Positions 51,187 through 59,843 of a stretch of DNA of 64,000 bases are shown piece after piece. Every line of letters begins with the position of its first letter. The first letter of the stretch is position 1. The stretch spans positions 1 through 64,000 of the forward strand of contig NZ_CABVII010000013.1 of the NCBI RefSeq assembly GCF_902497995.1. The letters run 5' to 3'. This DNA comes from Pseudomonas fluorescens (lineage in GTDB: Bacteria; Pseudomonadota; Gammaproteobacteria; Pseudomonadales; Pseudomonadaceae). The notes below the pieces were generated by a model. The model was not told where the DNA came from. It made no database searches and saw only the letters and a program-made list of their open reading frames with translations. The translations under genes and the position numbers were made by a program.

Positions 51187-51402
51187 TCATCTCAAAAAAG
51201 AGCCTTCATCGCCGACAATTTTGAGCCAAGGCCAGCGAGTCTGATAACTGCGAGCCTTCGCTTCGAACAAATCGGGTTGAGGATTGAGCGGATTGATCCG
51301 CAACAGCCCGACGATAGATGAAATCCGTTTGCCGAAAGAGTGAATGCGGTTGTTTAGCCACCCAAACAGCCCGTTGAAGTAACGCGTGTCCTTCTCGATG
51401 CT
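51187..51402 (-). pseudogene. C-terminal remnant of an unidentified protein
   Basis: On the minus strand, after a TGA at 51403-51405, 71 codons read IEKDTRYFNGLFGWLNNRIH, then SFGKRISSIVGLLRINPLNP, then QPDLFEAKARSYQTRWPWLK, to a TGA at 51187-51189. The composition (aromatic residues, balanced charge) is that of a real protein, but there is no start codon with ribosome site and the upstream frame is closed. I recognise no family; it is probably the left-over end of a lost gene. Confidence 0.5.
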
Positions 51403-51434
51403 TCAGGGTACGCCCATCCACCGTGCCCACGAAA

Positions 51435-51455
51435 AAGCCCGCACAAGGCGGGCTT
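51435..51455 (-). terminator. Rho-independent terminator (minus strand)
   Basis: On the minus strand AAGCCCGC-CTTGT-GCGGGCTT followed by TTTC. It must end a minus-strand transcript that starts somewhere in 51460-51750, where no protein gene is evident. Confidence 0.8.
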
Positions 51456-51650
51456 AGTTAGTGAAAGTTGAGTAGGTGGCCAGCGCTGGTCTCTGGCTTA
51501 CAAGGTTTATCAGGACTCTGACAGAAGAGTTTTGTGCTCTTCTGCTTCACACGGCATAAGGGCTGGATCTCAACGCGGAGATCTTTCTAACCGTGTACCC
51601 TTCGGAACGCGCCCCACGTTTCCTCGCTATCCGCTTTGCGCATCAGTCTG
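51456..51650 (-). ncRNA. Possible structured RNA upstream of the terminator
   Basis: Perfect hairpins lie in line before the terminator: CAGAAGAG/CTCTTCTG (51522-51529 with 51537-51544), GATCTC/GAGATC (51566-51571 with 51578-51583), the latter enclosed by ACACGG/CCGTGT (51549-51554 with 51591-51596). No reading frame of more than about 40 codons is open on this strand. The pattern suits a non-coding RNA, but the region could also be the eroded upstream part of the remnant at 51187. Confidence 0.35.
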
Positions 51651-51879
51651 CGTCTTCACCTACAACTTCAGAGTAGCAAAAAGCGCGGAGCGCTGGTGGC
51701 GATTTTTAGACCGATTTCCTTCATGAAAAACAGCGGCTGGAAGCAAAAATACTATGGCCCGGCCCCCAAGGATGAAAATTGACGTTCACCGGGCTCAAGT
51801 AAATACTCGACTGTCTGGCGAGCCCCATCCGGGCGGTACATTCACAGGGCAAAACTCACTACAGGGGACGGACCGCAAC

Positions 51880-52386
51880 ATGACGACGCGAACTGAAAAG
51901 GCCATTCTGGCTGGCGGTTGCTTCTGGGGCATGCAGGATCTGATCAGGCGCCAACCCGGTGTGCTGTCCACGCGGGTGGGCTACACCGGCGGTGATGTAG
52001 ACAATGCCACTTATCGCAACCATGGCACCCACGCCGAAGCGATCGAGATCGAGTTCGATCCGCAGCAGATCAGTTACCGCCAGATCCTCGAGTTTTTCTT
52101 CCAGATCCACGACCCGACGACGAAGAACCGTCAGGGTAACGATATCGGTCCAAGCTACCGCTCTGCCCTGTTCTATCTCGACGACGAACAGAAGCGCGTG
52201 GCCGAAGACACGGTGGCCGACGCCGATGCCTCCGGTCTCTGGCCCGACAAGGTGGTCACCGAGATCGTGCCCGCCGGCCCGTTCTGGGAAGCGGAGCCGG
52301 AACATCAGGACTATCTCGAACACTATCCCAATGGCTACACCTGTCATTTCATCCGGCCGAACTGGAAGCTGCCCCAACGCGGGTGA
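51880..52386 (+). CDS. msrA: Peptide methionine (S)-S-oxide reductase MsrA
   Basis: 168 residues. Catalytic cysteine in AGGCFWGMQDLIRRQPGV, followed by STRVGYTGGD and the conserved Tyr/Glu/Asp of HAEAIEIEFDP and GPSYRSALFYLDDEQ. It repairs S-methionine sulfoxide with thioredoxin. I chose the ATG at 51880 (MTTRTEKAILAGG), the family start, behind CAGGGGACGG. The open frame upstream to 51754 is not supported. The length is typical of short MsrA without the N-terminal extension. Confidence 0.93.
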   Translation: MTTRTEKAILAGGCFWGMQDLIRRQPGVLSTRVGYTGGDVDNATYRNHGTHAEAIEIEFDPQQISYRQILEFFFQIHDPTTKNRQGNDIGPSYRSALFYLDDEQKRVAEDTVADADASGLWPDKVVTEIVPAGPFWEAEPEHQDYLEHYPNGYTCHFIRPNWKLPQRG

Positions 52387-52441
52387 TGGTCCTTATGGCA
52401 GGCGGGGGCATGGGGACGTGCTCGCGCCTACAGTCCTGCGA

Positions 52442-53440
52442 TCAGGGATCAACCTGACCCATCAGTTCGGCGACCGTTTCCGAGCGATTGGCAAAGCGCT
52501 GCGCCAACACCGCACACACCATCAGCTGAATCTGGTGGAACAGCATCAACGGCAGGATCAACACGCCCAGGGTGCTGCCGGCGAACAGCACCTGGGCCAT
52601 CGGCACACCGGTCGCCAGGCTTTTTTTCGAACCACAGAAGAGGATGGTGATGCGGTCTTCCTGATTGAAGCCAAAAGCTTTGCCCAGCACCGTGGCGATC
52701 AGCAGCACCAGCGCCAACAGGATGCAGCAAACCACCACCAGCCCGGCCAGGGCCCACAGCGGAATCTGATGCCAGATGCCTTCGACCACCGCCGCGCTGA
52801 AGGCACCGTAGACCACCAGCAGAATCGAGCCCTGATCAACGAACTTCAGCCAGTTTTTGTTGCGCGCCACCCAGCTGCCGATCCAGCGCCGCGCGACCTG
52901 CCCGGCAATGAACGGCAGCAACAGTTGCACGCTGATTTTCAGAATTGCATCGAGGGTCGAGCCGCCATCGCCGTGCACATCCAACAGCAAGGTCACCAGC
53001 AACGGAGTGAGGAAGATCCCGAACAGGCTGGACGCCGCCGCACTGCAAATCGCCGCCGGAATATTGCCACGGGCCAGAGAGGTGAAAGCAATCGCCGACT
53101 GTACGGTGGCGGGGAGCGCACAGAGGTAGAGCATGCCCATGTACAGATCATTGCCGATCAGCGGCGACAACAAGGGTTTGAGCGCCAGGCCGAGCAGCGG
53201 GAACAGGACAAAGGTCAGGCCGAACACCAGCAGATGCAGACGCCAGTGACCCGCACCGGCGATGATCGATTCGCGCGACAGCTTGGCGCCATGCAGGAAG
53301 AACAACAGGCCGATGGCGAAGTTGGTCAGCCAGCCGAAAGCGACCCCTATCTGACCGCTGGCGGGCAGCACGCTGGCTAAGATGACCACGCCGATCAGGG
53401 TCAGGGTGAAGTTGTCGGGCAAGAAGCGAGGGCGGGTCAT
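52442..53440 (-). CDS. Bile acid:sodium symporter family transporter (YfeH-like)
   Basis: 332 residues with about ten helices. MTRPRFLPDNFTLTLIGVVI and LLFFLHGAKLSRESIIAG are typical of the YfeH-like BASS branch, and CALPATVQSAIAFTSLARGN is the crossover region that forms the sodium sites. Substrate unknown; bile acids are a family name only. The ATG at 53440 gives the usual start; one three codons earlier is possible. Confidence 0.88.
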   Translation of the reverse strand: MTRPRFLPDNFTLTLIGVVILASVLPASGQIGVAFGWLTNFAIGLLFFLHGAKLSRESIIAGAGHWRLHLLVFGLTFVLFPLLGLALKPLLSPLIGNDLYMGMLYLCALPATVQSAIAFTSLARGNIPAAICSAAASSLFGIFLTPLLVTLLLDVHGDGGSTLDAILKISVQLLLPFIAGQVARRWIGSWVARNKNWLKFVDQGSILLVVYGAFSAAVVEGIWHQIPLWALAGLVVVCCILLALVLLIATVLGKAFGFNQEDRITILFCGSKKSLATGVPMAQVLFAGSTLGVLILPLMLFHQIQLMVCAVLAQRFANRSETVAELMGQVDP

Positions 53441-53449
53441 TAGTATCAT

Positions 53450-53844
53450 CCGGGGCGCCAGGAACGTTGTGACGACTGTAACCTGCCTGCTGATGACCGA
53501 CTAACGCCAATAAGCCAGTAGATGCCGCCAAAAGGACATGGCAGACGCTTTGTTCTCGTCCCGCAGCAACTGTGGTCCGTCGGAAAGGACGCCGCGACCT
53601 GATTCAGGGTTGCTACGCGGGCCCAAAAGGCACAGCGCGCCCCCCATGCCCCTGACAAGTTGCCAGCCAAACCCTTCCGCACTCGGCAGCGGCTATGTAT
53701 CATCAGCCCGGGCCGGTGCTGCCCGCCGCTCGCTCCCGCAGGGAAAGGTGAAAGCATCTCCATTTTTTCCGAACGCCATCGATTCTCTTGATCGTCGAGG
53801 TTTGGCAATGCGAGCACCAAAAAGCCTCGGCTACAGGAGCAACG
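53450..53844. other. Intergenic region without a recognised gene
   Basis: About 395 bases between the BASS carrier and the glyoxalase-like gene. Both strands have an open frame of moderate length, but neither has a ribosome site, typical codon use or a family motif. ACAGGAGC before 53845 is the site of the next gene. Confidence 0.4.
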
Positions 53845-54375
53845 ATGTTTTCAATCGATCAAGCCAAGCAGATGGCCAAGAAGCTGCGTGCCTCGCTGCA
53901 AGCACGCAATCAGGAAGTACCTCACTCCACCGCACTTGAACTGGTAGCGCACCAGCTCGGCTACAAGGACTGGAACACCGCGTCAGCGATGCTTGCCCAG
54001 GAAAGCACCCCTCCCGCGATTACGTTCGACAAACCCATCCCGATATTGCGGATGTTCGACGAAACCAAGGCGCGTGAGTTCTATCTGGATTTCCTGGGCT
54101 TCAGCGTCGAGTTCGAGCACCGGTTCGAAGCGGATCTACCGCTGTACCTGGGGATCAGCCGGGACGGCCTGCAACTGCATCTTTCCGAGCATCATGGCGA
54201 TGCGAGCCCCGGGTCCACGGTATTTGTGCCCATGCACAATATCGAAGGGCTTCGGGATGAGTTACTTGCCAAGCGCTACGGCTACGGACGCCCGGAGATT
54301 GTTCAGCAGGGCTGGGGACAAGTCCTGGAAGTCCACGACCCTTTCGGTAACCGGATTCGGTTCTGCCAAAGCTGA
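53845..54375 (+). CDS. Glyoxalase/bleomycin-resistance superfamily protein with N-terminal extension
   Basis: 176 residues. Residues about 57-176 are a vicinal-oxygen-chelate domain (ILRMFDETKAREFYLDFLGF, LHLSEHHGDASPGSTVFV, VHDPFGNRIRFCQ). About 55 residues in front (IDQAKQMAKKLRASLQARNQ, HSTALELVAHQLGYKDWNTA) match the short glyoxalase-associated helical module found in toxin and phage contexts. It may bind an antibiotic of the bleomycin type or an unknown metabolite. AGGAGC lies 5 bases before the ATG. Confidence 0.85.
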   Translation: MFSIDQAKQMAKKLRASLQARNQEVPHSTALELVAHQLGYKDWNTASAMLAQESTPPAITFDKPIPILRMFDETKAREFYLDFLGFSVEFEHRFEADLPLYLGISRDGLQLHLSEHHGDASPGSTVFVPMHNIEGLRDELLAKRYGYGRPEIVQQGWGQVLEVHDPFGNRIRFCQS

Positions 54376-54560
54376 TCCTGCCTGGCGGACTGGGCAGGCC
54401 CGGTCCGCCCTGGGTTGATTGTCACCCTCGACGATGGGTGCCAATTGGGCCCGAGGCGGTCATTATCGCTTCATTTCGTCTACCCTCACCAAGCGCCCTG
54501 CAGCCATCAGCTCGTGCCCGGCGCCTCGATATTCTTGCATTAATGTACCGGAGAATTTCC

Positions 54561-55412
54561 ATGCTCAAACGCCCCCTGGCATTGGCCGTTGGCTTGACCC
54601 TGTCTTTTTGCACCCTGCTGGCGCAGGCCGCCGACACCCTGAAAGTCAGCGCGATTCCCGATGAAGCCCCCACCGAACTGTTGCGCAAGTTCAAGCCGCT
54701 GGGCACTTATCTGGAACAGCAATTGGGCATGAAGGTCGAGTTCGTGCCCGTGAGCGACTATCCGGCCGTGGTCGAAGCGCTGGCCACCGACCGGATCGAC
54801 CTGGCCTGGCTGGGCGGTTTCACGTTCGTGCAGGCCCGCCTGAAAACCGGCAATGCCATACCGCTGGTTCAGCGCGAACAGGACGCTCAATTCACCAGCA
54901 AGTTCATCACGGCCGACCCGGCCGTCAAGTCGCTGGCCGACCTCAAGGGCAAGACCTTTGCATTTGGCTCGGTATCTTCCACTTCAGGCAGCCTCATGCC
55001 GCGCTTTTTCATGCTCAAGGACGGCATCAAGCCGGAAACCTGGTTCAGTCGCGTGGGCTACTCCGGTGCCCATGACGCCACCGTCGCCTGGGTCCAGGCC
55101 GGCAAGGTGGACGCCGGGGTACTGAACGCCAGCGTCTGGGAAAAACTGGTCGCCGCCGGCAAGGTCGACACCACCAAAGTCAAAGTGTTTGCCACCACCC
55201 CGGCCTACTTCGACTACAACTGGACGGTGCGCGGGACGCTCGACCCGGCGCTGGCGGCCAAGATCAAGGCCGCCTTCCTTGCGCTCGATCCGGCCAAGCC
55301 GAAGGACAAGGAGATTCTGGACCTGCAGGCCGCCAGCCGATTCATCGAAACCAGCCCTGAAAACTACAAGGGTATCGAAGAAGCCGCACGCGCCGCCGAC
55401 CTGCTCAAATGA
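54561..55412 (+). CDS. PhnD-type ABC substrate-binding protein (putative selenate/phosphonate)
   Basis: 283 residues. Signal peptide of about 23 residues (ALAVGLTLSFCTLLAQAA), then a type II periplasmic binding fold of the PhnD/PtxB group: AIPDEAPTELLRKFKPLG, LATDRIDLAWLGGFTFVQAR, KTFAFGSVSSTSGSLMPRFF, and GYSGAHDATVAWVQAGKVDA. Proteins of this branch are annotated as putative selenate binders in Pseudomonas; phosphonate or phosphite are alternatives. ATG at 54561. Overlaps the ATPase gene as ATGA. Confidence 0.85.
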   Translation: MLKRPLALAVGLTLSFCTLLAQAADTLKVSAIPDEAPTELLRKFKPLGTYLEQQLGMKVEFVPVSDYPAVVEALATDRIDLAWLGGFTFVQARLKTGNAIPLVQREQDAQFTSKFITADPAVKSLADLKGKTFAFGSVSSTSGSLMPRFFMLKDGIKPETWFSRVGYSGAHDATVAWVQAGKVDAGVLNASVWEKLVAAGKVDTTKVKVFATTPAYFDYNWTVRGTLDPALAAKIKAAFLALDPAKPKDKEILDLQAASRFIETSPENYKGIEEAARAADLLK

Positions 55413-56206
55413 CCTTGCACCTGACCCAGGTCAGCCTCACCCACGCCAACGGCGTCCGGGCGCTGCATGGCGTGGACCTGCACATCGCAGCGCGGGAACA
55501 GGTCGCCATCATCGGCCCGTCCGGGGCGGGCAAGTCGAGTCTGCTCAACCTGCTGGCCACTGCCCTGCGACCTGGTAGCGGCGAGCTGCAGGTGCTCGGC
55601 GAGCAAGCCTGGCAGCTGTCTGCCCGTCAGCGCCAGCGTCTGCGCGCGCGCATCGGTCTGATCCATCAAGCGCCCCCGCTGCCACCGCGCCAGCGCGTGG
55701 TCACCGCGGTCCTGGCCGGAAAGCTGGGGCAGTGGGGCCTGGGCAAGAGCCTGCTGAACCTGCTGCATCCGCTGGATATTCCGGGCGCACGCGCCGCATT
55801 GGCCAGGCTGGACCTTGGCGACAAGTTGTTTGCGCAATGCCAGCAACTGTCCGGCGGCCAGCTACAGCGCGTGGGCATCGCCCGGGTGTTGTATCAAGCG
55901 CCCGAGGTGTTGCTGGCCGATGAGCCGGTATCGGCGATGGACCCGGTGCTGGCCGAGCACACGCTGTCGGTGCTCTGCCGCCATGCCCGGGAACACCACG
56001 TTACCCTGGTCGCCAGCCTGCATGCGGTAGAACTGGCCCTGGCGCACTTTTCGCGAATCATCGGCCTGCGTGATGGACAGATCCTGTTTGACTTGCCGGC
56101 CAGCGCCGTCGACCGCGAGTTGCTCGACAAGCTCTACGCCAATGAGCAGCTGCAGTCGTCGCCAGTTCCTCCGGCCCCCTTGGTTGTGCAGATTCCCCGA
56201 TGCTGA
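55409..56206 (+). CDS. ABC transporter ATP-binding protein (PhnC-like)
   Basis: 265 residues. Walker A GPSGAGKSSLL, signature LSGGQLQRVGIARVL, Walker B VLLADEPVSAMD, and H-loop ASLHAVELAL. The closest named relative type is PhnC of phosphonate importers. It overlaps both neighbours, so the four genes form one tightly coupled operon. Confidence 0.92.
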   Translation: MTLHLTQVSLTHANGVRALHGVDLHIAAREQVAIIGPSGAGKSSLLNLLATALRPGSGELQVLGEQAWQLSARQRQRLRARIGLIHQAPPLPPRQRVVTAVLAGKLGQWGLGKSLLNLLHPLDIPGARAALARLDLGDKLFAQCQQLSGGQLQRVGIARVLYQAPEVLLADEPVSAMDPVLAEHTLSVLCRHAREHHVTLVASLHAVELALAHFSRIIGLRDGQILFDLPASAVDRELLDKLYANEQLQSSPVPPAPLVVQIPRC

Positions 56207-57027
56207 AACGCGATACCCGAGATCCCGCCACCCGCCCCCGCCTGCTCCTCACGCTGCTGGCCCTTGTCCTGCTATGGCCTGGCATCCACTTCAGCGAGTT
56301 GGACCTGAGCGTACTGGTAGCCAGTGACAGCCAGAGCGAGATCGGCAAGTTCGTGTCAGCCTTCTGGCCGCCCGCCCATGGCGATGAGTTCATTGAGCTG
56401 TTGTTGCAAGCCACCCTGCAGACCCTGGCCATCGCCACGGCCGGCATGGCGTTGGCGTTGCTGTTGGCAGTCCCCGCCAGCCTGCTGGCCAGTCGTGCGC
56501 TGTCGCTGTCTGCTGCCTCCCGTGCCGGCCGCCCGGGCTTTTGGGGTGGACTGGTGCGCTGGCCGGTACGCGGTTTACTGATCTTCCTGCGCAGCGTGCC
56601 GGAAATCGTCTGGGCCCTGCTGTTCGTGCGCGCCGTCGGCCTCGGCCCGACGGCCGGGGTCCTGGCCATTGCCATTACCTACAGCGGCATGTTGGGCAAG
56701 GTCTACGCGGAAATTTTCGAATCGGTCGACCTGCGTCCGGCCCACGCGCTGCTGCAGTCCGGCAGTGGTCGGCTACCGGCCTTTTGCTACGGGATCCTGC
56801 CCAATGTCGCTGCGGAGCTGCTGTCGTACACGGTGTACCGCTGGGAATGCGCCATCCGCGCCTCAGTGGTGATGGGCTTCGTCGGTGCCGGCGGCCTGGG
56901 CCAGCAAATGGACCTGTCGTTGCGCATGTTCGCCGGCGGTGAAGTGGCCAGTCTGTTACTGACGTTCCTCGTCCTGGTGCTGCTCGCCGATCAACTCAGC
57001 CGCCTGCTGCGCTGGAGGCTGGCATGA
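56200..57027 (+). CDS. ABC transporter permease 1 (PhnE-like)
   Basis: 275 residues with about five to six helices. IFLRSVPEIVWALLFVRAVG and the EAA-type loop EIFESVDLRPAHALLQSGSG are characteristic of PhnE-type permeases; a long cytoplasmic-to-membrane N-terminal segment precedes them. Starts inside the ATPase gene's end and overlaps the second permease as ATGA. Confidence 0.9.
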   Translation: MLKRDTRDPATRPRLLLTLLALVLLWPGIHFSELDLSVLVASDSQSEIGKFVSAFWPPAHGDEFIELLLQATLQTLAIATAGMALALLLAVPASLLASRALSLSAASRAGRPGFWGGLVRWPVRGLLIFLRSVPEIVWALLFVRAVGLGPTAGVLAIAITYSGMLGKVYAEIFESVDLRPAHALLQSGSGRLPAFCYGILPNVAAELLSYTVYRWECAIRASVVMGFVGAGGLGQQMDLSLRMFAGGEVASLLLTFLVLVLLADQLSRLLRWRLA

Positions 57028-57791
57028 ATCGCCTGTTGAACCTGGTCCTGCTGCTGTGCATCGGCGCTGCGGTCGTCGCTTCGTTCATTTATCTGGGCAT
57101 CGACCTCGGCGAGCTCGGCGACAGCGGCAACCTGAACCAGATGGGCGCTTATGCCCGGCGTTTTCTCAGCCCGGACCTGAGCCCGGGCCATCTGCAAGCC
57201 ATCGGCCACGGCGCCCTGGAAACCATTGCCATGTCCGCCCTGGGCACTCTGCTGGCGGCGGTACTGGGCCTGTTTTTGGCATTGCCCGCCGCCGGGCGCT
57301 TCGGCTGGCCTTTGCAGAGTGCTTCGCGCCTGGTGCTCAACGCCTTGCGCGCGGTGCCGGAACTGGTGTGGGCCGCGCTGATGGTGCTTGCCGCCGGCCT
57401 CGGGCCCAATGCCGGCACACTGGCATTAGCCCTGCACACCACCGGCGTGCTCGGCCGGCTGTTCGCCGAAGCGCTGGAAAATACCCCGCCAGAACCGGCC
57501 GAAGCCATCCGCCTGCAGGGCGGCAACGCCGTCTGGGCGTTCTGTTACGGCACCCTGCCCAACCTGTTGCCACAGCTGCTGGCCTACATCCTGTACCGCT
57601 GGGAAAACAATATCCGCATGGCCAGTGTGCTCGGCTTCGTCGGCGCCGGTGGCTTGGGGCAAATGCTGTATGTCAGCCTCAGCCTGTTTCAGGAAGCCCA
57701 AGCCAGCACGGTGATCCTGGCCATGCTGATCCTGGTATTCGCCGTGGATACATTGAGCAGCTGGAGCCGTCAACGCTGGGTCAAGGCCTGA
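57024..57791 (+). CDS. ABC transporter permease 2 (PhnE-like)
   Basis: 255 residues, paralogous to permease 1: NALRAVPELVWAALMVLAAG and the loop EALENTPPEPAEAIRLQGGN, then YILYRWENNIRMASVLGFVG. Two separate permeases instead of one PhnE indicate a heterodimer in the membrane, as in the Pseudomonas importers of this branch. It is the last gene and converges with tctA; the 24 bases between hold no terminator. Confidence 0.9.
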   Translation: MNRLLNLVLLLCIGAAVVASFIYLGIDLGELGDSGNLNQMGAYARRFLSPDLSPGHLQAIGHGALETIAMSALGTLLAAVLGLFLALPAAGRFGWPLQSASRLVLNALRAVPELVWAALMVLAAGLGPNAGTLALALHTTGVLGRLFAEALENTPPEPAEAIRLQGGNAVWAFCYGTLPNLLPQLLAYILYRWENNIRMASVLGFVGAGGLGQMLYVSLSLFQEAQASTVILAMLILVFAVDTLSSWSRQRWVKA

Positions 57792-57815
57792 GGCAAGCGT
57801 TCAGCGCAAGGACGT

Positions 57816-59324
57816 TCAATCATCCTCATGCAACTTGATACCCCGCGCATGCAGCAGATGAGGCACCAGCAGCACCAGCAATGTCAGCGCCAGGAACGCC
57901 GCCGATATGGGTTGCGTCAGAAAGACCATCCAGTCCCCCTCGCTGATGGACAAGGCATTGCGCAATTGCTTTTCGGCCATCGGCCCCAGCAGCATGCCCA
58001 CGATCACCGGGGCGACGGGGAAGTCGAAGCGCCGCATCAGGACCCCGCCCCAACCGATCGCCAGCATCAGCAACAGATCGAAGGAAGAGTGGCGCATGCC
58101 GTACACGCCGATGGTGGCGAACACCAGGATGCCGGCGTTCAGGTAAGGCCGGGGGATCTGCAGCAGCTTCACCCAGAGACCCACCAGCGGCAGGTTCAAC
58201 ACCAGCAGTATGACGTTGCCGATGTACAGCGAAGCCACCAGGGTCCAGACCAGGTCGCCCGAGGTCTCGAAGAGCATCGGCCCCGGTTGCAGGTTGTAGT
58301 TCTGGAAGGCGGCCAACAGGATCGCCGCGGTGGCGGAGGTGGGAATGCCGAGTGTCAGCAGCGGCACCAGAGAGCCGGTCGCGCTCGCGTTGTTGGCGGC
58401 TTCGGGGCCGGCAACACCTTCGATGGCGCCCTCGCCTTTGCTGGCGGCGAATTCTTTCGGGTGTTTGCTGAGTTTGCGTTCGGTCGAATAGGACAGAAAC
58501 GTCGGAATTTCAGCACCACCGGCCGGGATCGAGCCGAAGGGAAAACCGATCAGTGTTCCGCGCAGCCAGGCGGGAACCGAGCGCTTCCAGTCGGAGCGGG
58601 TCATCCATAAAGAGGTCAACCGGTGCCGGCCGGCTGCAGCTTCTTTTTGATAGAGCAGGCTGTACAAGGCCTCCCCCACGGCAAACAAACCGACTGCCAC
58701 CAGCACCACCTCGATGCCATCCACCAGTTCGGGGACGCCCAAGGTGTACCGGGCAATGCCCGAGGTCGAGTCCAGGCCAATCAAGCCCACGGTCAGGCCG
58801 ATCCCCAATGAGGCAAAGCCTCGCAGCATCGAGGCCCCCAGTACCGCAGACACGGTGGTGAAGGACAGCACCAGAATCGCGAAATACTCCGCAGGACCGA
58901 ACTTGAGCGCGAGTTTGGCCACAAGGGGGGCAAACAGGGTCAGCAGTATCGTCGCGATGGTCCCGGCCACGAACGAGCCGATCGCCGCCGTGGCCAAAGC
59001 CGGTCCCGCTCGACCGTTGCGGGCCATGAGATTGCCTTCCAGGGCCGTGACCATGGACGATGATTCACCGGGGGTATTGAGCAGAATGGACGTGGTCGAA
59101 CCGCCGAATTGAGCGCCGTAATAGATACCGGCAAACATGATCAGCGCCCCGGTGGGATCGACCTTGGCGGTGATCGGCAACAGCAAGGCCACCGTCAGTG
59201 CCGGCCCGATGCCCGGCAGGACACCAATCGCAGTGCCCAGCAAACAGCCGATAAACCCCCACATCAGATTGATCGGCGTCAGTGCCGAGGAAAATCCCAT
59301 CGCCAGGCTTGCGAGAATGTCCAC
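57816..59324 (-). CDS. tctA: Tripartite tricarboxylate transporter, large permease TctA
   Basis: 502 residues, about twelve helices. GVLPGIGPALTVALLLPITA and GSIPAGGAEIPTFLSYSTER are the paired conserved motifs of TctA. The GTG at 59322-59324 is the start, with AAGGAGATC 7 bases upstream. It drives uptake of citrate or other tricarboxylates using the cation gradient, together with TctB and the periplasmic TctC. The tctCBA gene order is standard. Confidence 0.92.
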   Translation of the reverse strand: MDILASLAMGFSSALTPINLMWGFIGCLLGTAIGVLPGIGPALTVALLLPITAKVDPTGALIMFAGIYYGAQFGGSTTSILLNTPGESSSMVTALEGNLMARNGRAGPALATAAIGSFVAGTIATILLTLFAPLVAKLALKFGPAEYFAILVLSFTTVSAVLGASMLRGFASLGIGLTVGLIGLDSTSGIARYTLGVPELVDGIEVVLVAVGLFAVGEALYSLLYQKEAAAGRHRLTSLWMTRSDWKRSVPAWLRGTLIGFPFGSIPAGGAEIPTFLSYSTERKLSKHPKEFAASKGEGAIEGVAGPEAANNASATGSLVPLLTLGIPTSATAAILLAAFQNYNLQPGPMLFETSGDLVWTLVASLYIGNVILLVLNLPLVGLWVKLLQIPRPYLNAGILVFATIGVYGMRHSSFDLLLMLAIGWGGVLMRRFDFPVAPVIVGMLLGPMAEKQLRNALSISEGDWMVFLTQPISAAFLALTLLVLLVPHLLHARGIKLHEDD

Positions 59325-59348
59325 CGTATCGATCTCCTTCGGCCCGGT

Positions 59349-59843
59349 TCAGATCCAGGCGTTGACCAGGGGCGGCAGGGAAACCCCCAGCCCGGCGTTG
59401 AACAGCCAGTAAATCGGCAGGGTCAGGGCCATGCCGATGGCGAGATCGCGCACTGGACGGCGGCTGCCGAAACCCCGTGCCGAACAGGCAAACAACAACG
59501 CGGCCGCCAACACGAAGCCGATGAAGTTGATGAGCAACGCCACCCCCAGAAGACCCGCCGTCACCCAGGCCGCACCGGCTTTTCCGTCCGGTACGACGCC
59601 AGCCGTCCCATCGGTGTCGTCTGCCAGTTCGCGAAAGCCACCCGTGACCGCTTGATAGCTGAGCAACAGGCCTACGGCGCCAAGGAATGCCGCTACGGCA
59701 TAGGGATAGACGTGCGCCCCGAGGATGACGAACCCCATCTCGGGGGGAAACCGATAGGCGCCAAACGCCAACACGGCGCTAACGGCAATCACACCGATGC
59801 CAATCGCCAGTTGCGTCGGCACAATCGTGCGAGGCTGAGTCAT
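59349..59843 (-). CDS. tctB: Tripartite tricarboxylate transporter, small permease TctB
   Basis: 164 residues with four helices (QLAIGIGVIAVSAVLAFGAY, AVAAFLGAVGLLLSYQ, WVTAGLLGVALLINFIGFVL, and IGMALTLPIYWLFNAGLGVS), the normal TctB layout. Its ATG overlaps the tctC stop (ATGA). Confidence 0.9.
   Translation of the reverse strand: MTQPRTIVPTQLAIGIGVIAVSAVLAFGAYRFPPEMGFVILGAHVYPYAVAAFLGAVGLLLSYQAVTGGFRELADDTDGTAGVVPDGKAGAAWVTAGLLGVALLINFIGFVLAAALLFACSARGFGSRRPVRDLAIGMALTLPIYWLFNAGLGVSLPPLVNAWI

Noticed and set aside
53446..53820. Minus-strand open frame of 124 codons
   Set aside because: Starts without a ribosome site and has arginine/cysteine-rich composition typical of an unused frame in G+C-rich DNA.
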